64,000 nucleotides of DNA from Olivibacter oleidegradans (GCF_042432805.1 NZ_JBHLWO010000004.1:186001-250000); one strand, 5' to 3'; shown: positions 42,322 through 52,171, counted from the stretch's first letter. A program made the numbers and translations. The notes: generated from the sequence alone by a model not told the origin.

Positions 42322-43008
42322 ATGAAAACTTACAAACTTACTATCTTATTGATAGGTTCCCTAAATATTATGGTTGCTTGTAACAGTATAACCAAAAGCA
42401 TTCGAGATACTTTTGATGACTCTTCAAAAGCTGAGAAAGATACTGCGGCTTCAGCAAGTAACCTCATGCCGGATACTAGTAAGCAAGAAACTGTTCAACA
42501 AAGAAAAATATATAAAGAAGTTACACCACCTCCGGTAAAAGATTTTTTAAGTGATACCCTTGCCCTTGGAAAGGCAGAGCAATCCTTAAGGAAACTTCCG
42601 CAATATAATGGAAAGAAAATCAGACTATATGACGATATTCACTTTTACGATGATGGAAGGGTGATGCTTAATCTTCAACATCCCGAGAATCCGGAGTATA
42701 TTGATGCTTACGAATATGATGATGGGGTATGGAGTGAGCCAAAGCCTGTTCAAATTTCTATTAGAACTAATCTACAAAGTAAGCTGTTTGATCTGGATAG
42801 AATTAAATTCAGAACGGTGTCAACTATTATGAATAACTATAACGAAAAGGCGGGAACGATAGAGGGAGCAAAACCGGTCAACCATGTGTACGGTATTGTT
42901 TGGGATGGTGAATTTATTTGGTATCCTCGAAGTATAAACGGTTCAAGGCAACGTTTTGCCATCGACTTTAACCTAGATGGTTCGGTGAAAATGTTTAGGC
43001 GTGAGTAG
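42322..43008 (+). CDS. Hypothetical lipoprotein
   Basis: A 228-aa protein with lipoprotein signal (KLTILLIGSLNIMVAC), a Ser/Asp-rich linker, then a compact beta-rich domain (KKIRLYDDIHFYDDGRVMLNLQHPENPEYIDAYEYDDGVWSEPKPV) and end RQRFAIDFNLDGSVKMFRRE. I do not recognise the family. It is probably translated with the membrane protein upstream. Confidence 0.6.
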   Translation: MKTYKLTILLIGSLNIMVACNSITKSIRDTFDDSSKAEKDTAASASNLMPDTSKQETVQQRKIYKEVTPPPVKDFLSDTLALGKAEQSLRKLPQYNGKKIRLYDDIHFYDDGRVMLNLQHPENPEYIDAYEYDDGVWSEPKPVQISIRTNLQSKLFDLDRIKFRTVSTIMNNYNEKAGTIEGAKPVNHVYGIVWDGEFIWYPRSINGSRQRFAIDFNLDGSVKMFRRE

Positions 43009-43064
43009 TTGGACAATATGAATTTAGCCTTAACATTGGTTTTCTGTTTTGCAAAAAAGAGTGC

Positions 43065-44063
43065 TTAGCTGTTTATCGCTTTCCAGATTAAATCTTTAAG
43101 TTCCTGCAGTCCTTTTTGTGCGACGGAGGAAATGAAGATGTAAGGGATTTGCTCTGGAAGGTCTTGCTCCATTTCCAGCTGTAGTTCCTCGTCTAGCATA
43201 TCGGATTTTGTAATGGCTAACAGACGGGGTTTATCCAAGAGCTCCGGATTGTAAGCCGTGAGTTCGTGTAAGAGAATATTAAACTCTTCTGCAATTGAGC
43301 GGTGAGTGTCAGCAGGAACCATAAAAAGCAATACGGAATTACGCTCGATATGTCTTAAGAATCGATAACCCAGTCCCTTTCCCTCAGAGGCGCCTTCAAT
43401 GATGCCAGGAATGTCGGCCATCACAAAAGATTTGTTATCGCGATAAGATACGATACCCAAATTGGGAACTAATGTTGTAAAGGGGTAATCGGCTATTTCG
43501 GGCTTAGCTGCAGAAACTACGGAAAGTAGCGTGGATTTACCTGCGTTCGGAAAACCGACCAAGCCTACATCAGCCAATACTTTGAGCTCCAAAACAATCC
43601 ATTCTTCTATGCCAGGCTCACCAGGTTGAGCAAAGCGTGGTGTTTGTTGCGTTGGTGTTTTGAAATGCCAGTTGCCTAATCCGCCGCGCCCCCCGGGTGT
43701 GAGAACCTTGGTTTCACCGTCTTCGGTAATATCAAATAGGACTTCCCCTGTTTCGGCATTCCTGGCGATAGTGCCCAACGGAACTTCCAAGATTTCATCT
43801 TTTCCGTTCTTGCCATGTTGCAATGCGCTGGAGCCCGGCCCGCCGGGCTCAGCGATAATGTGCTTTCTGTATTTAAGGTGCAAAAGCGTCCATAATTGAC
43901 TATTGCCCCGCAGTATAATATGGCCTCCTCTGCCCCCGTCGCCCCCGTCAGGTCCACCCTTTGCTGTATGTTTGTCGCGATGGAGGTGGGCAGAGCCAGC
44001 CCCTCCATGACCGGAACGACAACAAATTTTAACATAATCGACAAAGTTTGAACCTTGAGCCAT
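43065..44063 (-). CDS. obgE: Obg/CgtA GTPase
   Basis: A 332-aa protein with the glycine-rich Obg domain (residues 1-160: KGGPDGGDGGRGGHIILRGN). The G domain shows GFPNAGKST (G1), DIPGIIEGASEGKGLG (G3), ITKSDML (G4) and FISSVAQKGL (G5). Obg acts in late 50S ribosome assembly and stress signalling. It lacks the C-terminal OCT domain, as in many Bacteroidota. It follows adk by 23 bp. Confidence 0.95.
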   Translation of the reverse strand: MAQGSNFVDYVKICCRSGHGGAGSAHLHRDKHTAKGGPDGGDGGRGGHIILRGNSQLWTLLHLKYRKHIIAEPGGPGSSALQHGKNGKDEILEVPLGTIARNAETGEVLFDITEDGETKVLTPGGRGGLGNWHFKTPTQQTPRFAQPGEPGIEEWIVLELKVLADVGLVGFPNAGKSTLLSVVSAAKPEIADYPFTTLVPNLGIVSYRDNKSFVMADIPGIIEGASEGKGLGYRFLRHIERNSVLLFMVPADTHRSIAEEFNILLHELTAYNPELLDKPRLLAITKSDMLDEELQLEMEQDLPEQIPYIFISSVAQKGLQELKDLIWKAINS

Positions 44064-44086
44064 TTTTTGTTATTGAATTACTGGAA

Positions 44087-44659
44087 TTAATAGCGGTCTA
44101 CAACAGCGCATATTGCCTTAAAAATCTCATCAATGGATCCTATTCCATCAATATTCTGTAGTTTTCCTTGTTGCTGGTAATAACCGGCAACCGGTGCTGT
44201 TTTTGAATTATATTCTACGATACGTTTGCGGATGATTTCGGGATTAGCATCGTCGGCACGACCGGAATCTTTTCCACGTAGTAATAGTCTTTTTTCCAGC
44301 TCGTCTTCATCAACCTGAAGTGCTATCATGCCGGATATTTGCGCTCCTTTTGATGCTAAGAGTTTGTCAAGAGCTTCAGCTTGCGCTACGGTACGTGGAA
44401 AACCATCGAAAATAAAACCCTTTGCCTCTTGATTACTATCAAGCTTGTTACTGATCATACCGATTACAACTTCATCAGGAACCAGCTTACCATCATCCAT
44501 CAGTTTTTTAGCTTCTAGTCCTAAAGCAGTTCCCTGCGCAATTTCACTTCTAAGGAGGTCTCCTGTAGATAGATGGACTAATTGATACTTTTCAATAAGT
44601 TTTTGGGATTGTGTACCTTTTCCGGCGCCTGGAGGGCCAAATAAAACTAAATTTAGCAT
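44087..44659 (-). CDS. adk: Adenylate kinase
   Basis: A 190-aa protein with P-loop GPPGAGKGTQ, LSTGDLLRSEIAQGT, GFPRTVAQAEAL and the short lid region (LRGKDSGRADDANPEIIRKRI), so it is the short-lid type without a zinc finger. It makes two ADP from ATP and AMP. It shares an operon with obgE. Confidence 0.96.
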   Translation of the reverse strand: MLNLVLFGPPGAGKGTQSQKLIEKYQLVHLSTGDLLRSEIAQGTALGLEAKKLMDDGKLVPDEVVIGMISNKLDSNQEAKGFIFDGFPRTVAQAEALDKLLASKGAQISGMIALQVDEDELEKRLLLRGKDSGRADDANPEIIRKRIVEYNSKTAPVAGYYQQQGKLQNIDGIGSIDEIFKAICAVVDRY

Positions 44660-45092
44660 GTTATGAATTTTTTGCTCAATGTGTTTTTACATCGAGACAC
44701 GGTTAAACTTGTACAACCAACGGTTTCCACAATCTACATCTTTGCCGCTAGCTTTCTTCGGAACTTTACTTCTTTGAAGTTTTGTACGTTGTTAATGATA
44801 ACAAAAGCCTTGCCCACTTAAGAATTCGGCCCTTGTTACATTCGTATAAATGACTCTTTAGTAAAAAAGAGCGGTCGCAAAGGTAAGGCTTATTTTTTTA
44901 TTTTTTTGCATTCAATCATGAAAGATTCATATGTGCAAACAGGCGCTAAACGATAAGTATCCGAATACTTTGTAAGAAGGAAGGTTTGTTTTATAGGTGG
45001 ATGATATGTTTTAAGTCAAAAGAACCTAATGTGCTGACTATATACAGGAAAAGAAAGATGATGGATAAAACATCATCTTTCTTAGATATGCT
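44660..45092. other. Intergenic region upstream of adk
   Basis: 433 nt. It holds the terminator of the SDR gene (45051-45083) and presumably the adk promoter. Otherwise I see no gene, RNA or repeat. An earlier hpt-like gene, often next to adk, is not present here. Confidence 0.5.
45051..45083 (-). terminator. Terminator after the SDR gene
   Basis: A perfect 13-bp stem (45051-45063 and 45071-45083, AAGAAAGATGATG and complement), loop of 7 nt, just past the stop of the SDR gene. On the minus strand TTTTCCTG follows. Confidence 0.75.
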
Positions 45093-45848
45093 TTAGCGTG
45101 TGGTGTAGCCACCGTTTGCAAAAATGGTTTGTCCGGTGATCCACCAACCATCTGTTACCAAAAATTCAACTAACGGCGCGATATCTTTGATGTCTGTTAG
45201 GCCACCCAAAGCGGAGGCAGATTTATGATAAGCCACCGCATCGTCGCTTTCTTGCCCATAAAAGAAGGGGGTATCCATTGGTCCGGGCGCTACTGCTGTA
45301 ACGGATATGCCACGTTCACCGAATTCCTTCGAAGCCGATCGCGTAAAGTCTTCTACCGGTGCTTTTGCACCGGCATAAGTTGAATAATAACCGGTATAGG
45401 CAGCAAGTAAGGAGGTTACAATGGTACATATTTTTCCGTTATCGTTAAGCTGTTTTCCAGCCTCCTGAAGGAAGAAATAGGCTACTTTTGAATTGATGTC
45501 AAACATGTTGTCATATTCTTCTTCTGTAGTATCTACGAATGGTTTTTTCAATACACGTCCTACCGTATTAATCGCAATATCGATTCCTCCATATTTGCTT
45601 TTTGTTTCTTCAAAAAGCTTTTTGATATTGGCAATCTGGGTGAGATCAGCCTGAAAAAGAAACGCATCACCACCCGATTGTTTTATAGCTGCAAGTGTTT
45701 GCTCGGCATCTGGCCGGGTCTGCTCACTGTTGTAATGAATTGCGACTTTTGCACCTTTTGCTGCCAGATTTCTACTCAGCAAACCTCCAAGGTTTTTACC
45801 TCCACCGGCAATAAGAACTACTTTTCCATTCAAATCATTTCGTGCCAT
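45093..45848 (-). CDS. Short-chain dehydrogenase/reductase
   Basis: A 251-aa SDR with nucleotide-binding GGGKNLGG near residue 15, the NTVG strand end, and the catalytic Ser/Tyr/Lys set in TSLLAAYTGYYSTYAGAKAPVEDF (YxxxK). Substrate not predictable. It is followed by a terminator and preceded, 82 bp upstream, by an AraC-type regulator on the same strand that may control it. Confidence 0.9.
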   Translation of the reverse strand: MARNDLNGKVVLIAGGGKNLGGLLSRNLAAKGAKVAIHYNSEQTRPDAEQTLAAIKQSGGDAFLFQADLTQIANIKKLFEETKSKYGGIDIAINTVGRVLKKPFVDTTEEEYDNMFDINSKVAYFFLQEAGKQLNDNGKICTIVTSLLAAYTGYYSTYAGAKAPVEDFTRSASKEFGERGISVTAVAPGPMDTPFFYGQESDDAVAYHKSASALGGLTDIKDIAPLVEFLVTDGWWITGQTIFANGGYTTR

Positions 45849-45930
45849 AGCATTTAAATTTTAAGTTTATGAATTAGACAAAAATCGGATTCGGTTCACT
45901 ATTATTATGGTGAACTTTTCGGATTTTTAT

Positions 45931-46311
45931 TTAAGAGACCTTCGGTGTCCGGGATTCCCGGAATTGACCGGGAGTTTGACCGGTCATTTTCTTGAAGAAT
46001 TTTGAAAAATTAGAAGGATCATAAGTTAAGAGAAGCGCAATTTCCCTGACAGGATGTTCAGAATCAGACAAAAGCCTTTTTGCCCAATCAATTATTTTTA
46101 GATCGTAGAAATGACAAGGATGGTGGCCCCTCGTCTTTTGTATTGTATCAGTTAAATGATTGTGCGATACAAAAAGCTTTTCAGCGATTTGCTTAAGGGA
46201 CATCATTTCTGTGGCTCGCGCCTCAACGATATCCAGTAGATGCTTATCTAATAAGCGAAAGTATTGTTCCGTGATCTCTTCACTCCTTGTAAGCTGTTTC
46301 TCGTTTTTCAT
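45931..46311 (-). CDS. AraC-type HTH regulator
   Basis: A 126-aa protein made almost only of the AraC DNA-binding double HTH: EARATEMMSLKQIAEKLFVSHNHLTDTIQKTRGHHPCHFYDLKIIDWAKRLL and HPVREIALLLTYDPSNFSKFFKKMTGQTPGQFR. It has no sensor domain. It is likely to control the SDR gene it precedes. Confidence 0.88.
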   Translation of the reverse strand: MKNEKQLTRSEEITEQYFRLLDKHLLDIVEARATEMMSLKQIAEKLFVSHNHLTDTIQKTRGHHPCHFYDLKIIDWAKRLLSDSEHPVREIALLLTYDPSNFSKFFKKMTGQTPGQFRESRTPKVS

Positions 46312-46576
46312 CGTAGACTGATTAACGGTTTTATTAAACAGTTGAATTATTTAGCGTTAATCGCAAGTTAAAAATAATTCTATAAAGACGAATAGCGTAT
46401 AGTCCTGAAATTTGCGGCTTGTTTGTGCATTTCGCCAAATACCGGAAATTCAGTTCGCAAGTTTAAGGAATAGTTTACTGAGCTCCTTATTGATTTTTAA
46501 TCGAACAATACGGATATTTAATTGGAATAATTTTTACAAATAAGTTGTCCGAAAAGATTGTTTAACATGTATTTTT

Positions 46577-47971
46577 ATGACAAAAAAACGCTTCCTATCC
46601 CTTTGTCTGTTCATTGTAATGATATTTGTTGTGCATGCACAGTCGTTAAGGATTAACGGTGTATATATTGGTGCAGAGCTATATACCACACCCTTTCAAG
46701 GCATGCAGATCAATAATATCGTGATCTATTTCAGAAACGATGGTACCTTTAATAACGCATTAAGCCAAACTGACTGGAAAACGAAAGTTAGCGGTTATTA
46801 TACAAATACAAATAATATCGTACAGCTGACATTCCAAAACGGGGATGAAAGCGAAAAGTATACGTTGGCAACCAATGGTAATCTCGAAAGCACCGCTGGT
46901 GTGAAGCATACTTTACATAAGGTGAAGAAAGTGGCGGTTCTTCCCGCGGGCGTATATGAAAAAAGGAATGCTTCTACCAGTGGGGGTATGGGAACAGGTA
47001 CGCCGGCTGTAGGTGCTTTTTCTTCAAATTATCTGTATTTTGATGGAAAGGGAAATTTTTCGATGGACCGTTCCGGCATGGTAGGAGTAGCAGGAGATGC
47101 AACAGGGGGTACCGTGGGTGGCCAATTTGAAAAAAGGGGTATAAGCAGTGGAACGTATCAGCTTGGCGATGGAGAAATAACGTTTACATTCGGCAATGGA
47201 ACAGTTTCCAAACATAGCTTCTTTTATAGTCCACCGAACGAAGAAGACCTGGTTTTGCTGGATGGAGAATTCTATTTCCGACAGGAAGAGGGGGAAGCGA
47301 CTATAACTACACAACGAACAACAGAGGATAGCGGCCCCGCCGACCTATCTGTGACAACCCGGCTTCCTACACCAGCCGATCTATTAATTGGTCTCCGGAG
47401 GCAGTATGGTGGCGAAAGTATAGATAAGATAACAACTGTCAGAGAAATTGCCACCATAACAGGTAATATACAAGCTACCCTTGTAACCGATATTGTCAAC
47501 AATAAAATACGCGCCGAGCTGCGACGAAACGGTAAGTTGCTGCTGGTAAAACAGCTGAACGGAAATGAAGGCTGGCAGTGGGTAGAGGGAGTAAAAAAAG
47601 CCCTGTCGCAAGACGAAAAAGAGGAGCTAATGTTAAGCTTGTACCAAGGGGTGCTGGGTTTACATAAAAATTTAAATAGCTATTTCTTAAGCGGAGTTGT
47701 CTCTCCATCCGGAGACGATTATATCATTACTTTCTACAAAAATCAGCATAAAATTGTTTATTTGATTGGCAGTGATTATTCCTTGAAAGGAAACGCCTAT
47801 ACCATTCATGCTGATCCCAATATGTCCATTTATAAAGATTTTAGGGAGACAAACGGCATCACATACCCCGGTACTACGGAATCTTCCGATGGAAAGACAA
47901 AAGTTACCGCAACCACTACTTCGATTGAGTTTAATCCGGTTTTGATGAGTAATGACTGGAAGATACCGTAG
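46577..47971 (+). CDS. Secreted hypothetical protein
   Basis: A 464-aa protein with a signal peptide ending VVHAQ and no membrane segments. Its first half has two similar beta modules (YFRNDGTFNNALSQTDWKTKVSGYYTNTN and YFDGKGNFSMDRSG...SGTYQLGDGEITFTFGNG), each pairing an F/YFDGxGxF strand with a GxY strand. Its second half (LLIGLRRQYGGESIDKITTVREIATITGNIQ) resembles lipoprotein-carrier-like folds. The function is unknown. Confidence 0.65.
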   Translation: MTKKRFLSLCLFIVMIFVVHAQSLRINGVYIGAELYTTPFQGMQINNIVIYFRNDGTFNNALSQTDWKTKVSGYYTNTNNIVQLTFQNGDESEKYTLATNGNLESTAGVKHTLHKVKKVAVLPAGVYEKRNASTSGGMGTGTPAVGAFSSNYLYFDGKGNFSMDRSGMVGVAGDATGGTVGGQFEKRGISSGTYQLGDGEITFTFGNGTVSKHSFFYSPPNEEDLVLLDGEFYFRQEEGEATITTQRTTEDSGPADLSVTTRLPTPADLLIGLRRQYGGESIDKITTVREIATITGNIQATLVTDIVNNKIRAELRRNGKLLLVKQLNGNEGWQWVEGVKKALSQDEKEELMLSLYQGVLGLHKNLNSYFLSGVVSPSGDDYIITFYKNQHKIVYLIGSDYSLKGNAYTIHADPNMSIYKDFRETNGITYPGTTESSDGKTKVTATTTSIEFNPVLMSNDWKIP

Positions 47972-48172
47972 AAATATAAAAACGAACGCAATAGAACGGA
48001 CAAATTAAAGTGGTAGAAAATTAAGAGCAAAAAAAGTTGAGAGTATAAAATTATTCGAAGGAACAGGGTTTCTATAATGGATGCTATAGAAAGGAGCCGA
48101 ATGAAAAGTGAAATACCAAGTACGCAAGGTTACATTTGGGCTAGAAAAGAATAAAGATTTTTGCAAAATAAA

Positions 48173-48205
48173 AAAGCGAAATATATTCATTATATATCTC
48201 GCTTT
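48173..48205 (-). terminator. Terminator of tRNA-Arg
   Basis: A 14-bp stem with one mismatch (48173-48186 and 48192-48205), just after the tRNA 3' end. On the minus strand TTTTTTATTTT follows. Confidence 0.75.
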
Positions 48206-48211
48206 CTGATG

Positions 48212-48285
48212 TGCACTTGAAGGGAGTCGAACCCCTAACCTCCTGATCCGTAGTCAGGTGCTCTATCCAATTAAGCTACAAGTGC
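48212..48285 (-). tRNA. tRNA-Arg (ACG)
   Basis: 74 nt on the minus strand: acceptor GCACTTG/CAAGTGC, D arm AGCT...AGAGC, anticodon stem CCTGA/TCAGG with loop CTACGGA (anticodon ACG), T arm with TTCGACT loop, discriminator A. CCA is not encoded. Confidence 0.95.
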
Positions 48286-48301
48286 GTTCCGAATTGGAAT
48301 G

Positions 48302-48332
48302 CAAAGATATGAACGATTGTTAAAATTCCAAA
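48302..48332 (-). promoter_or_regulatory. Promoter of tRNA-Arg
   Basis: Minus strand: TTTG-like (48332-48329), 19 nt, TATCTTTG (48309-48302). The -7 element is the same as that of tRNA-Glu. Confidence 0.7.
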
Positions 48333-48520
48333 AATATTTAAATAAAAATAGCTTAAAAATTTTGTGCTCTTTGTTAAATAATTGATTATGTGGGTAAAAA
48401 AAGAAGTGATTTTTTTGATGGGATGTATTTCAGTGAATATTTGTACATCTTGGTACAAGATATGTGGTAAAATGCATGCATTGGTAAAACTTATTTTTAG
48501 CTTTGAAGTTTATAAAGAAC

Positions 48521-49348
48521 ATGAATTATCAGTTTTCCGTACAACGAAAAAAAATACGAGTGGGGGATATCAGCGTCTCTTATTTGCTGAAAGAGTCTGC
48601 CCGTCCAACGAAGACCGTCATTTTTATCCATGGCTTTCCCTTTAATAAAAATATGTGGATATATCAGTTAGAAGCACTACCGGAAGACATTCGAGGTATT
48701 GCTATGGATGTGCGTGGCCATGGGAGGAGTACAAGTGGACATGGTTACTTCAGTGTGGATGTTTTTGCACAGGATTTAATCGCGTTTGTAGAGAGATTGG
48801 GATTGGATAAAGTGGTGTTGTGTGGAATTTCTATGGGAGGTTATATCGCTTTACGGGCTTATCAATTAGCTCCTTCAGTCTTCCATGGAATGGTGCTGGC
48901 CGATACGAACTCGCAAGCGGATTCAAATGAGGCTAAAATTAAACGCTTCGATACCATACAGTCGGTACTAAAATATGGTAGACGAACTTTTGCTATAGGT
49001 TTTGTAAGGAATGTTTTTTCGGAGACGAGCTTGCAGACAAGGACGGAAGAGGTCGACTTGATTCGTAGTAGCATCAGAAGGAATGATATCCGTAGTATAT
49101 GTGCAACTCTTTTGGCTTTGGCTTCAAGAACGGATACAACAGAAAGTCTGCATACCATCCCTTTTCCTTGTTTGATCATTAGGGGAAGTGAAGATAAGTT
49201 GATGACCCGAGAGCAAGCCCAAGTATTGAAAGAGCATATTAAATATGCAGAATTAGTGGAGATTGAGCACTGTGGGCATCTGCCTAATTTAGAAGCCCCT
49301 GAAATTTTTAATCAGATCTTGGAGCAATATCTTGCCAAACTTGTTTAG
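48521..49348 (+). CDS. Alpha/beta hydrolase
   Basis: 275 aa from the ATG at 48521. The frame can also start at a TTG at 48503, but that codon lies inside a TAGCTTTG promoter element at 48498-48505, so it would be untranscribed. Fold landmarks: FIHGFPFNKNMW (oxyanion), nucleophile elbow GISMGG, acid in RGSEDKLM, His in EHCGHLPNLE. The catalytic triad looks complete. Probably an esterase-like enzyme; substrate unknown. Confidence 0.88.
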   Translation: MNYQFSVQRKKIRVGDISVSYLLKESARPTKTVIFIHGFPFNKNMWIYQLEALPEDIRGIAMDVRGHGRSTSGHGYFSVDVFAQDLIAFVERLGLDKVVLCGISMGGYIALRAYQLAPSVFHGMVLADTNSQADSNEAKIKRFDTIQSVLKYGRRTFAIGFVRNVFSETSLQTRTEEVDLIRSSIRRNDIRSICATLLALASRTDTTESLHTIPFPCLIIRGSEDKLMTREQAQVLKEHIKYAELVEIEHCGHLPNLEAPEIFNQILEQYLAKLV

Positions 49349-49530
49349 TTGTGGGTATTGTGCTTTGTGGGAGGTTGTTCGCTGAATTCTTTCTTTTTGG
49401 CAGGGCTTTTTAAATTGGCCGGCTCTTTTTTGTATTGCGTGTCTTTCTTTTTTTTAACGACTTTATTATCCTCCGGTGTAGATTGCTCGGAGTCGTGGGG
49501 TTCAAACTTGTTTTTGCTTTGCCTGTTCAT
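49345..49530 (-). CDS. Small Lys-rich hypothetical protein
   Basis: 61 aa, very hydrophilic: MNRQSKNKFEPHDSEQSTPEDNKVVKKKKD ... TKHNTHN. It is convergent with the hydrolase gene, overlapping it by 4 nt. The plus-strand frame across the same DNA is purely hydrophobic, the usual mirror of a charged real protein. Likely disordered. Support is composition only. Confidence 0.45.
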   Translation of the reverse strand: MNRQSKNKFEPHDSEQSTPEDNKVVKKKKDTQYKKEPANLKSPAKKKEFSEQPPTKHNTHN

Positions 49531-49613
49531 GGTGTAACGATTTGTTTGTAGAATGTTTACGTTGATTTAACACAAAAACACATTTTTTGTTTTAACTGCA
49601 CAGTTAGGTAAAG

Positions 49614-49621
49614 TAAATTTG
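49614..49621 (+). promoter_or_regulatory. -7 element upstream of gap
   Basis: TAAATTTG 23 nt before the gap ATG. A TTTG lies at 49586-49589, but the 24-nt spacing is longer than usual, so the -33 part is uncertain. Confidence 0.45.
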
Positions 49622-49644
49622 CCTATTCCTAATATATCAAACGA

Positions 49645-50649
49645 ATGAGGGTAGCTATTAATGGTTTTGGTCGTATCGGCCGAAACACTTTACGAAATAT
49701 AATACGAAGAAATGATGCGATTGAAATAGTTGCCATTAATGACTTGGCTGATGTAGCGACGCTTGCACATTTATTTAGATATGATTCGGTACATGGTCCG
49801 TTCGAAGGGCAAGTCGCTATCAGTGGTGATGATTTGGTTGTAAATGGAAAATCCATTCGGATTGTTAACGTCCGTTCTCCACAGGATTTACCTTGGGATA
49901 CGCTCGACATTGATGTGGTGGTAGAAAGTACCGGAAAGTTTACGGCTAAGAACCTGGCAGCGGAACATTTGAAGGCGGGCGCGAAAAAGGTTTTGATTTC
50001 GGCTCCCTCTCCTGATAAGGAAGTGCCAACAATCGTATTAGGAGTAAATGATGAAACGGTCGATTGGAGTAGTCCCATTTTGTCTAATGCTTCCTGTACC
50101 ACAAATAATGTAGCTCCACTCATTAAAGTATTGGATGCACATTGGAAGGTTATAGATGGTTATATAACGACCGTCCATTCCATGACCGGTGATCAGAATC
50201 TGCACGACGCGCCACATAAAGATTTGAGACGAGCGCGAGCTGCTTCTTCATCCATTATACCGACCACAACAGGGGCTGCGAAGGCAGTAACGAATGTTTT
50301 TCCTCATTTGGATGGAAAATTAGGTGGTGCAGGCATCCGTGTACCTGTATTGAATGGTTCGCTAACTGATTTTACCTGCATATTGGAGAGAAAGCCGTCG
50401 GTATCGGAAATTAACAATGCGTTTGCTAAAGCAGCTGAAAACGATCTGAAAGGAATTTTACAGTATACGGAAGATCCCATCGTTTCGATCGATATTGTCA
50501 ACTCACCTTTTTCCTGTATTTTCGATGCCCAACTAACGTCAGTTGTAGGGGGACTGGTAAAGGTTGTGGGCTGGTATGATAATGAATTTGGGTATTCTAA
50601 TCGCTTAGTAGATCTATTGCTTAAGTTAAAAGCTAATCAGGCTTTTTAG
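49645..50649 (+). CDS. gap: Glyceraldehyde-3-phosphate dehydrogenase
   Basis: A 334-aa protein with the NAD fold (VAINGFGRIGRNTLR; Asp in INDLADV suggests NAD rather than NADP) and active-site Cys 151 in SNASCTTNNVAPL. The Asn two residues on replaces the Cys seen in most homologues. The C-terminal GWYDNEFGYSNRLVDL is typical. It oxidises glyceraldehyde-3-phosphate to 1,3-bisphosphoglycerate, which pgk, next downstream, uses. Confidence 0.96.
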   Translation: MRVAINGFGRIGRNTLRNIIRRNDAIEIVAINDLADVATLAHLFRYDSVHGPFEGQVAISGDDLVVNGKSIRIVNVRSPQDLPWDTLDIDVVVESTGKFTAKNLAAEHLKAGAKKVLISAPSPDKEVPTIVLGVNDETVDWSSPILSNASCTTNNVAPLIKVLDAHWKVIDGYITTVHSMTGDQNLHDAPHKDLRRARAASSSIIPTTTGAAKAVTNVFPHLDGKLGGAGIRVPVLNGSLTDFTCILERKPSVSEINNAFAKAAENDLKGILQYTEDPIVSIDIVNSPFSCIFDAQLTSVVGGLVKVVGWYDNEFGYSNRLVDLLLKLKANQAF

Positions 50650-50912
50650 TTATCGATTTGATGTTTAGGGAATAGGACTTCGGAGCGTGATGTGTTTAAG
50701 TCTATGTTAATTCACGCTTTCCGCGGTATTGCTTTATTGCAGAAGCAAGCATTTTTCTATATGTTTGCTGCAACAGTGCAAGCTGCAAGGTTAATGAACA
50801 GGGGGCTTTCGAGCTTTTGCGAGACGGAAGTAACCCGTAATGGCATACTGAGCAGCAGGTTCTTTTTTACTGACTTAGCAACGCGAACAACATATTATTA
50901 ATAACTATTCAA

Positions 50913-52103
50913 ATGAAGACAATTGAAGATTTTAACTTTTCCGGGAAGAAGGCTTTAGTGCGGGTGGATTTTAATGTGCCATTGGATGAAAATTTTAATA
51001 TCACAGACGATAATCGTATAAAAGGAGCAAAACCAACAATCGAAAAGATTTTAAAGGACGGTGGAGCTGTGATTTTGATGTCGCACCTTGGACGACCAAA
51101 AGATGGGCCTACCGACAAATTTTCCTTAAAACATATTGTAAACCATCTCTCTAAAGAGCTGGGTGTTCAGGTCGCTTTTGCAAATGACTGCATTGGTCAA
51201 GAGGCGATTGATAAAGCAAAGAATCTAAAAAATGGCGAGGTATTGTTGCTAGAGAATTTGCGCTTCTATAAAGAAGAGGAAAAAGGTGATGAGACTTTTG
51301 CCGAAAAATTAGCGGCATTGGGTGATGTTTATGTAAATGATGCATTCGGTACTGCCCACCGGGCTCATGCATCAACAGCAGTGATTGCGAAGTTTTTCCC
51401 TCAGGCTAAATATTTCGGTTATTTGATGGCCGCAGAATTAAAAAACGCGGAAAAGGTATTGAATAATCCAGAAAGACCATTTACAGCTATTATGGGTGGT
51501 GCAAAGGTTTCTGATAAATTAGAACTGATTGATGCATTACTTTCTAAAGTGGATAATCTGATTATCGGTGGCGGAATGGCCTATACTTTTGTGAAAGCAA
51601 AAGGAGGAGAAATTGGACAATCGCTTGTTGAGTTGGATAAACTTGACTTAGCAAATAGCTTAGTGGAAAAGGCGAAAGCAAAAGGAGTCCAGTTGATTTT
51701 GCCTACAGACTCGCAGATTGCCGACAAATTTGCAAATGATGCTGCTGTCTATGATGGTCCGAACAACCAAATACCAGCCGATAAGATGGGCTTAGATATT
51801 GGGTCCGAATCAGCGAAGAAGTTTTCAGAAGTTATTAAATCGTCTAAAACTATTTTGTGGAACGGACCAATGGGTGTGTTTGAGATGGACACTTTTGCAA
51901 AAGGAACCAAAGCAGTTGCGGAAGCGGTGGTGGAAGCGACGAAGGAGGGGGCTTTTTCTTTAATAGGTGGTGGCGACTCTGCTGCGGCTGTTACAAAGTT
52001 TAATATGACAGATGATGTAAGTTACGTAAGTACCGGTGGAGGTGCCCTGCTTGAGTATATGGAAGGTAAAGAGCTGCCAGGAGTAAAAGCAGTGAACGAT
52101 TAG
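50913..52103 (+). CDS. pgk: Phosphoglycerate kinase
   Basis: A 396-aa protein with ALVRVDFNVPLDE, SHLGRPK, LLLENLRFYKEEEKGDETF, GGAKVSDKLEL and the C-terminal nucleotide site IGGGDSAAAVTKFN. It transfers phosphate from 1,3-bisphosphoglycerate to ADP. The 263-bp gap after the gap gene may hold its own promoter, though no consensus is clear. It ends in a strong terminator. Confidence 0.96.
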   Translation: MKTIEDFNFSGKKALVRVDFNVPLDENFNITDDNRIKGAKPTIEKILKDGGAVILMSHLGRPKDGPTDKFSLKHIVNHLSKELGVQVAFANDCIGQEAIDKAKNLKNGEVLLLENLRFYKEEEKGDETFAEKLAALGDVYVNDAFGTAHRAHASTAVIAKFFPQAKYFGYLMAAELKNAEKVLNNPERPFTAIMGGAKVSDKLELIDALLSKVDNLIIGGGMAYTFVKAKGGEIGQSLVELDKLDLANSLVEKAKAKGVQLILPTDSQIADKFANDAAVYDGPNNQIPADKMGLDIGSESAKKFSEVIKSSKTILWNGPMGVFEMDTFAKGTKAVAEAVVEATKEGAFSLIGGGDSAAAVTKFNMTDDVSYVSTGGGALLEYMEGKELPGVKAVND

Positions 52104-52122
52104 TTTTACCTAAAGATATAAG

Positions 52123-52156
52123 ACAGCAAAGGAGGGACACTGCCCTCCTTTGCTGT
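52123..52156 (+). terminator. Terminator after pgk
   Basis: A perfect 14-bp stem (52123-52136 and 52143-52156, ACAGCAAAGGAGGG and complement), loop of 6 nt, then TTATTTTT. It also separates the convergent BON gene. Confidence 0.88.
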
Positions 52157-52171
52157 TTATTTTTACAGAAA

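Noticed and set aside
49349..49537. 62-aa hydrophobic plus-strand frame
   Set aside because: It is the mirror of a Lys-rich minus-strand frame; its hydrophobic residues come from poly-Lys codons read backwards.
50692..50901. 69-aa frame between gap and pgk
   Set aside because: No recognisable motif, and the space is better read as leader of pgk.
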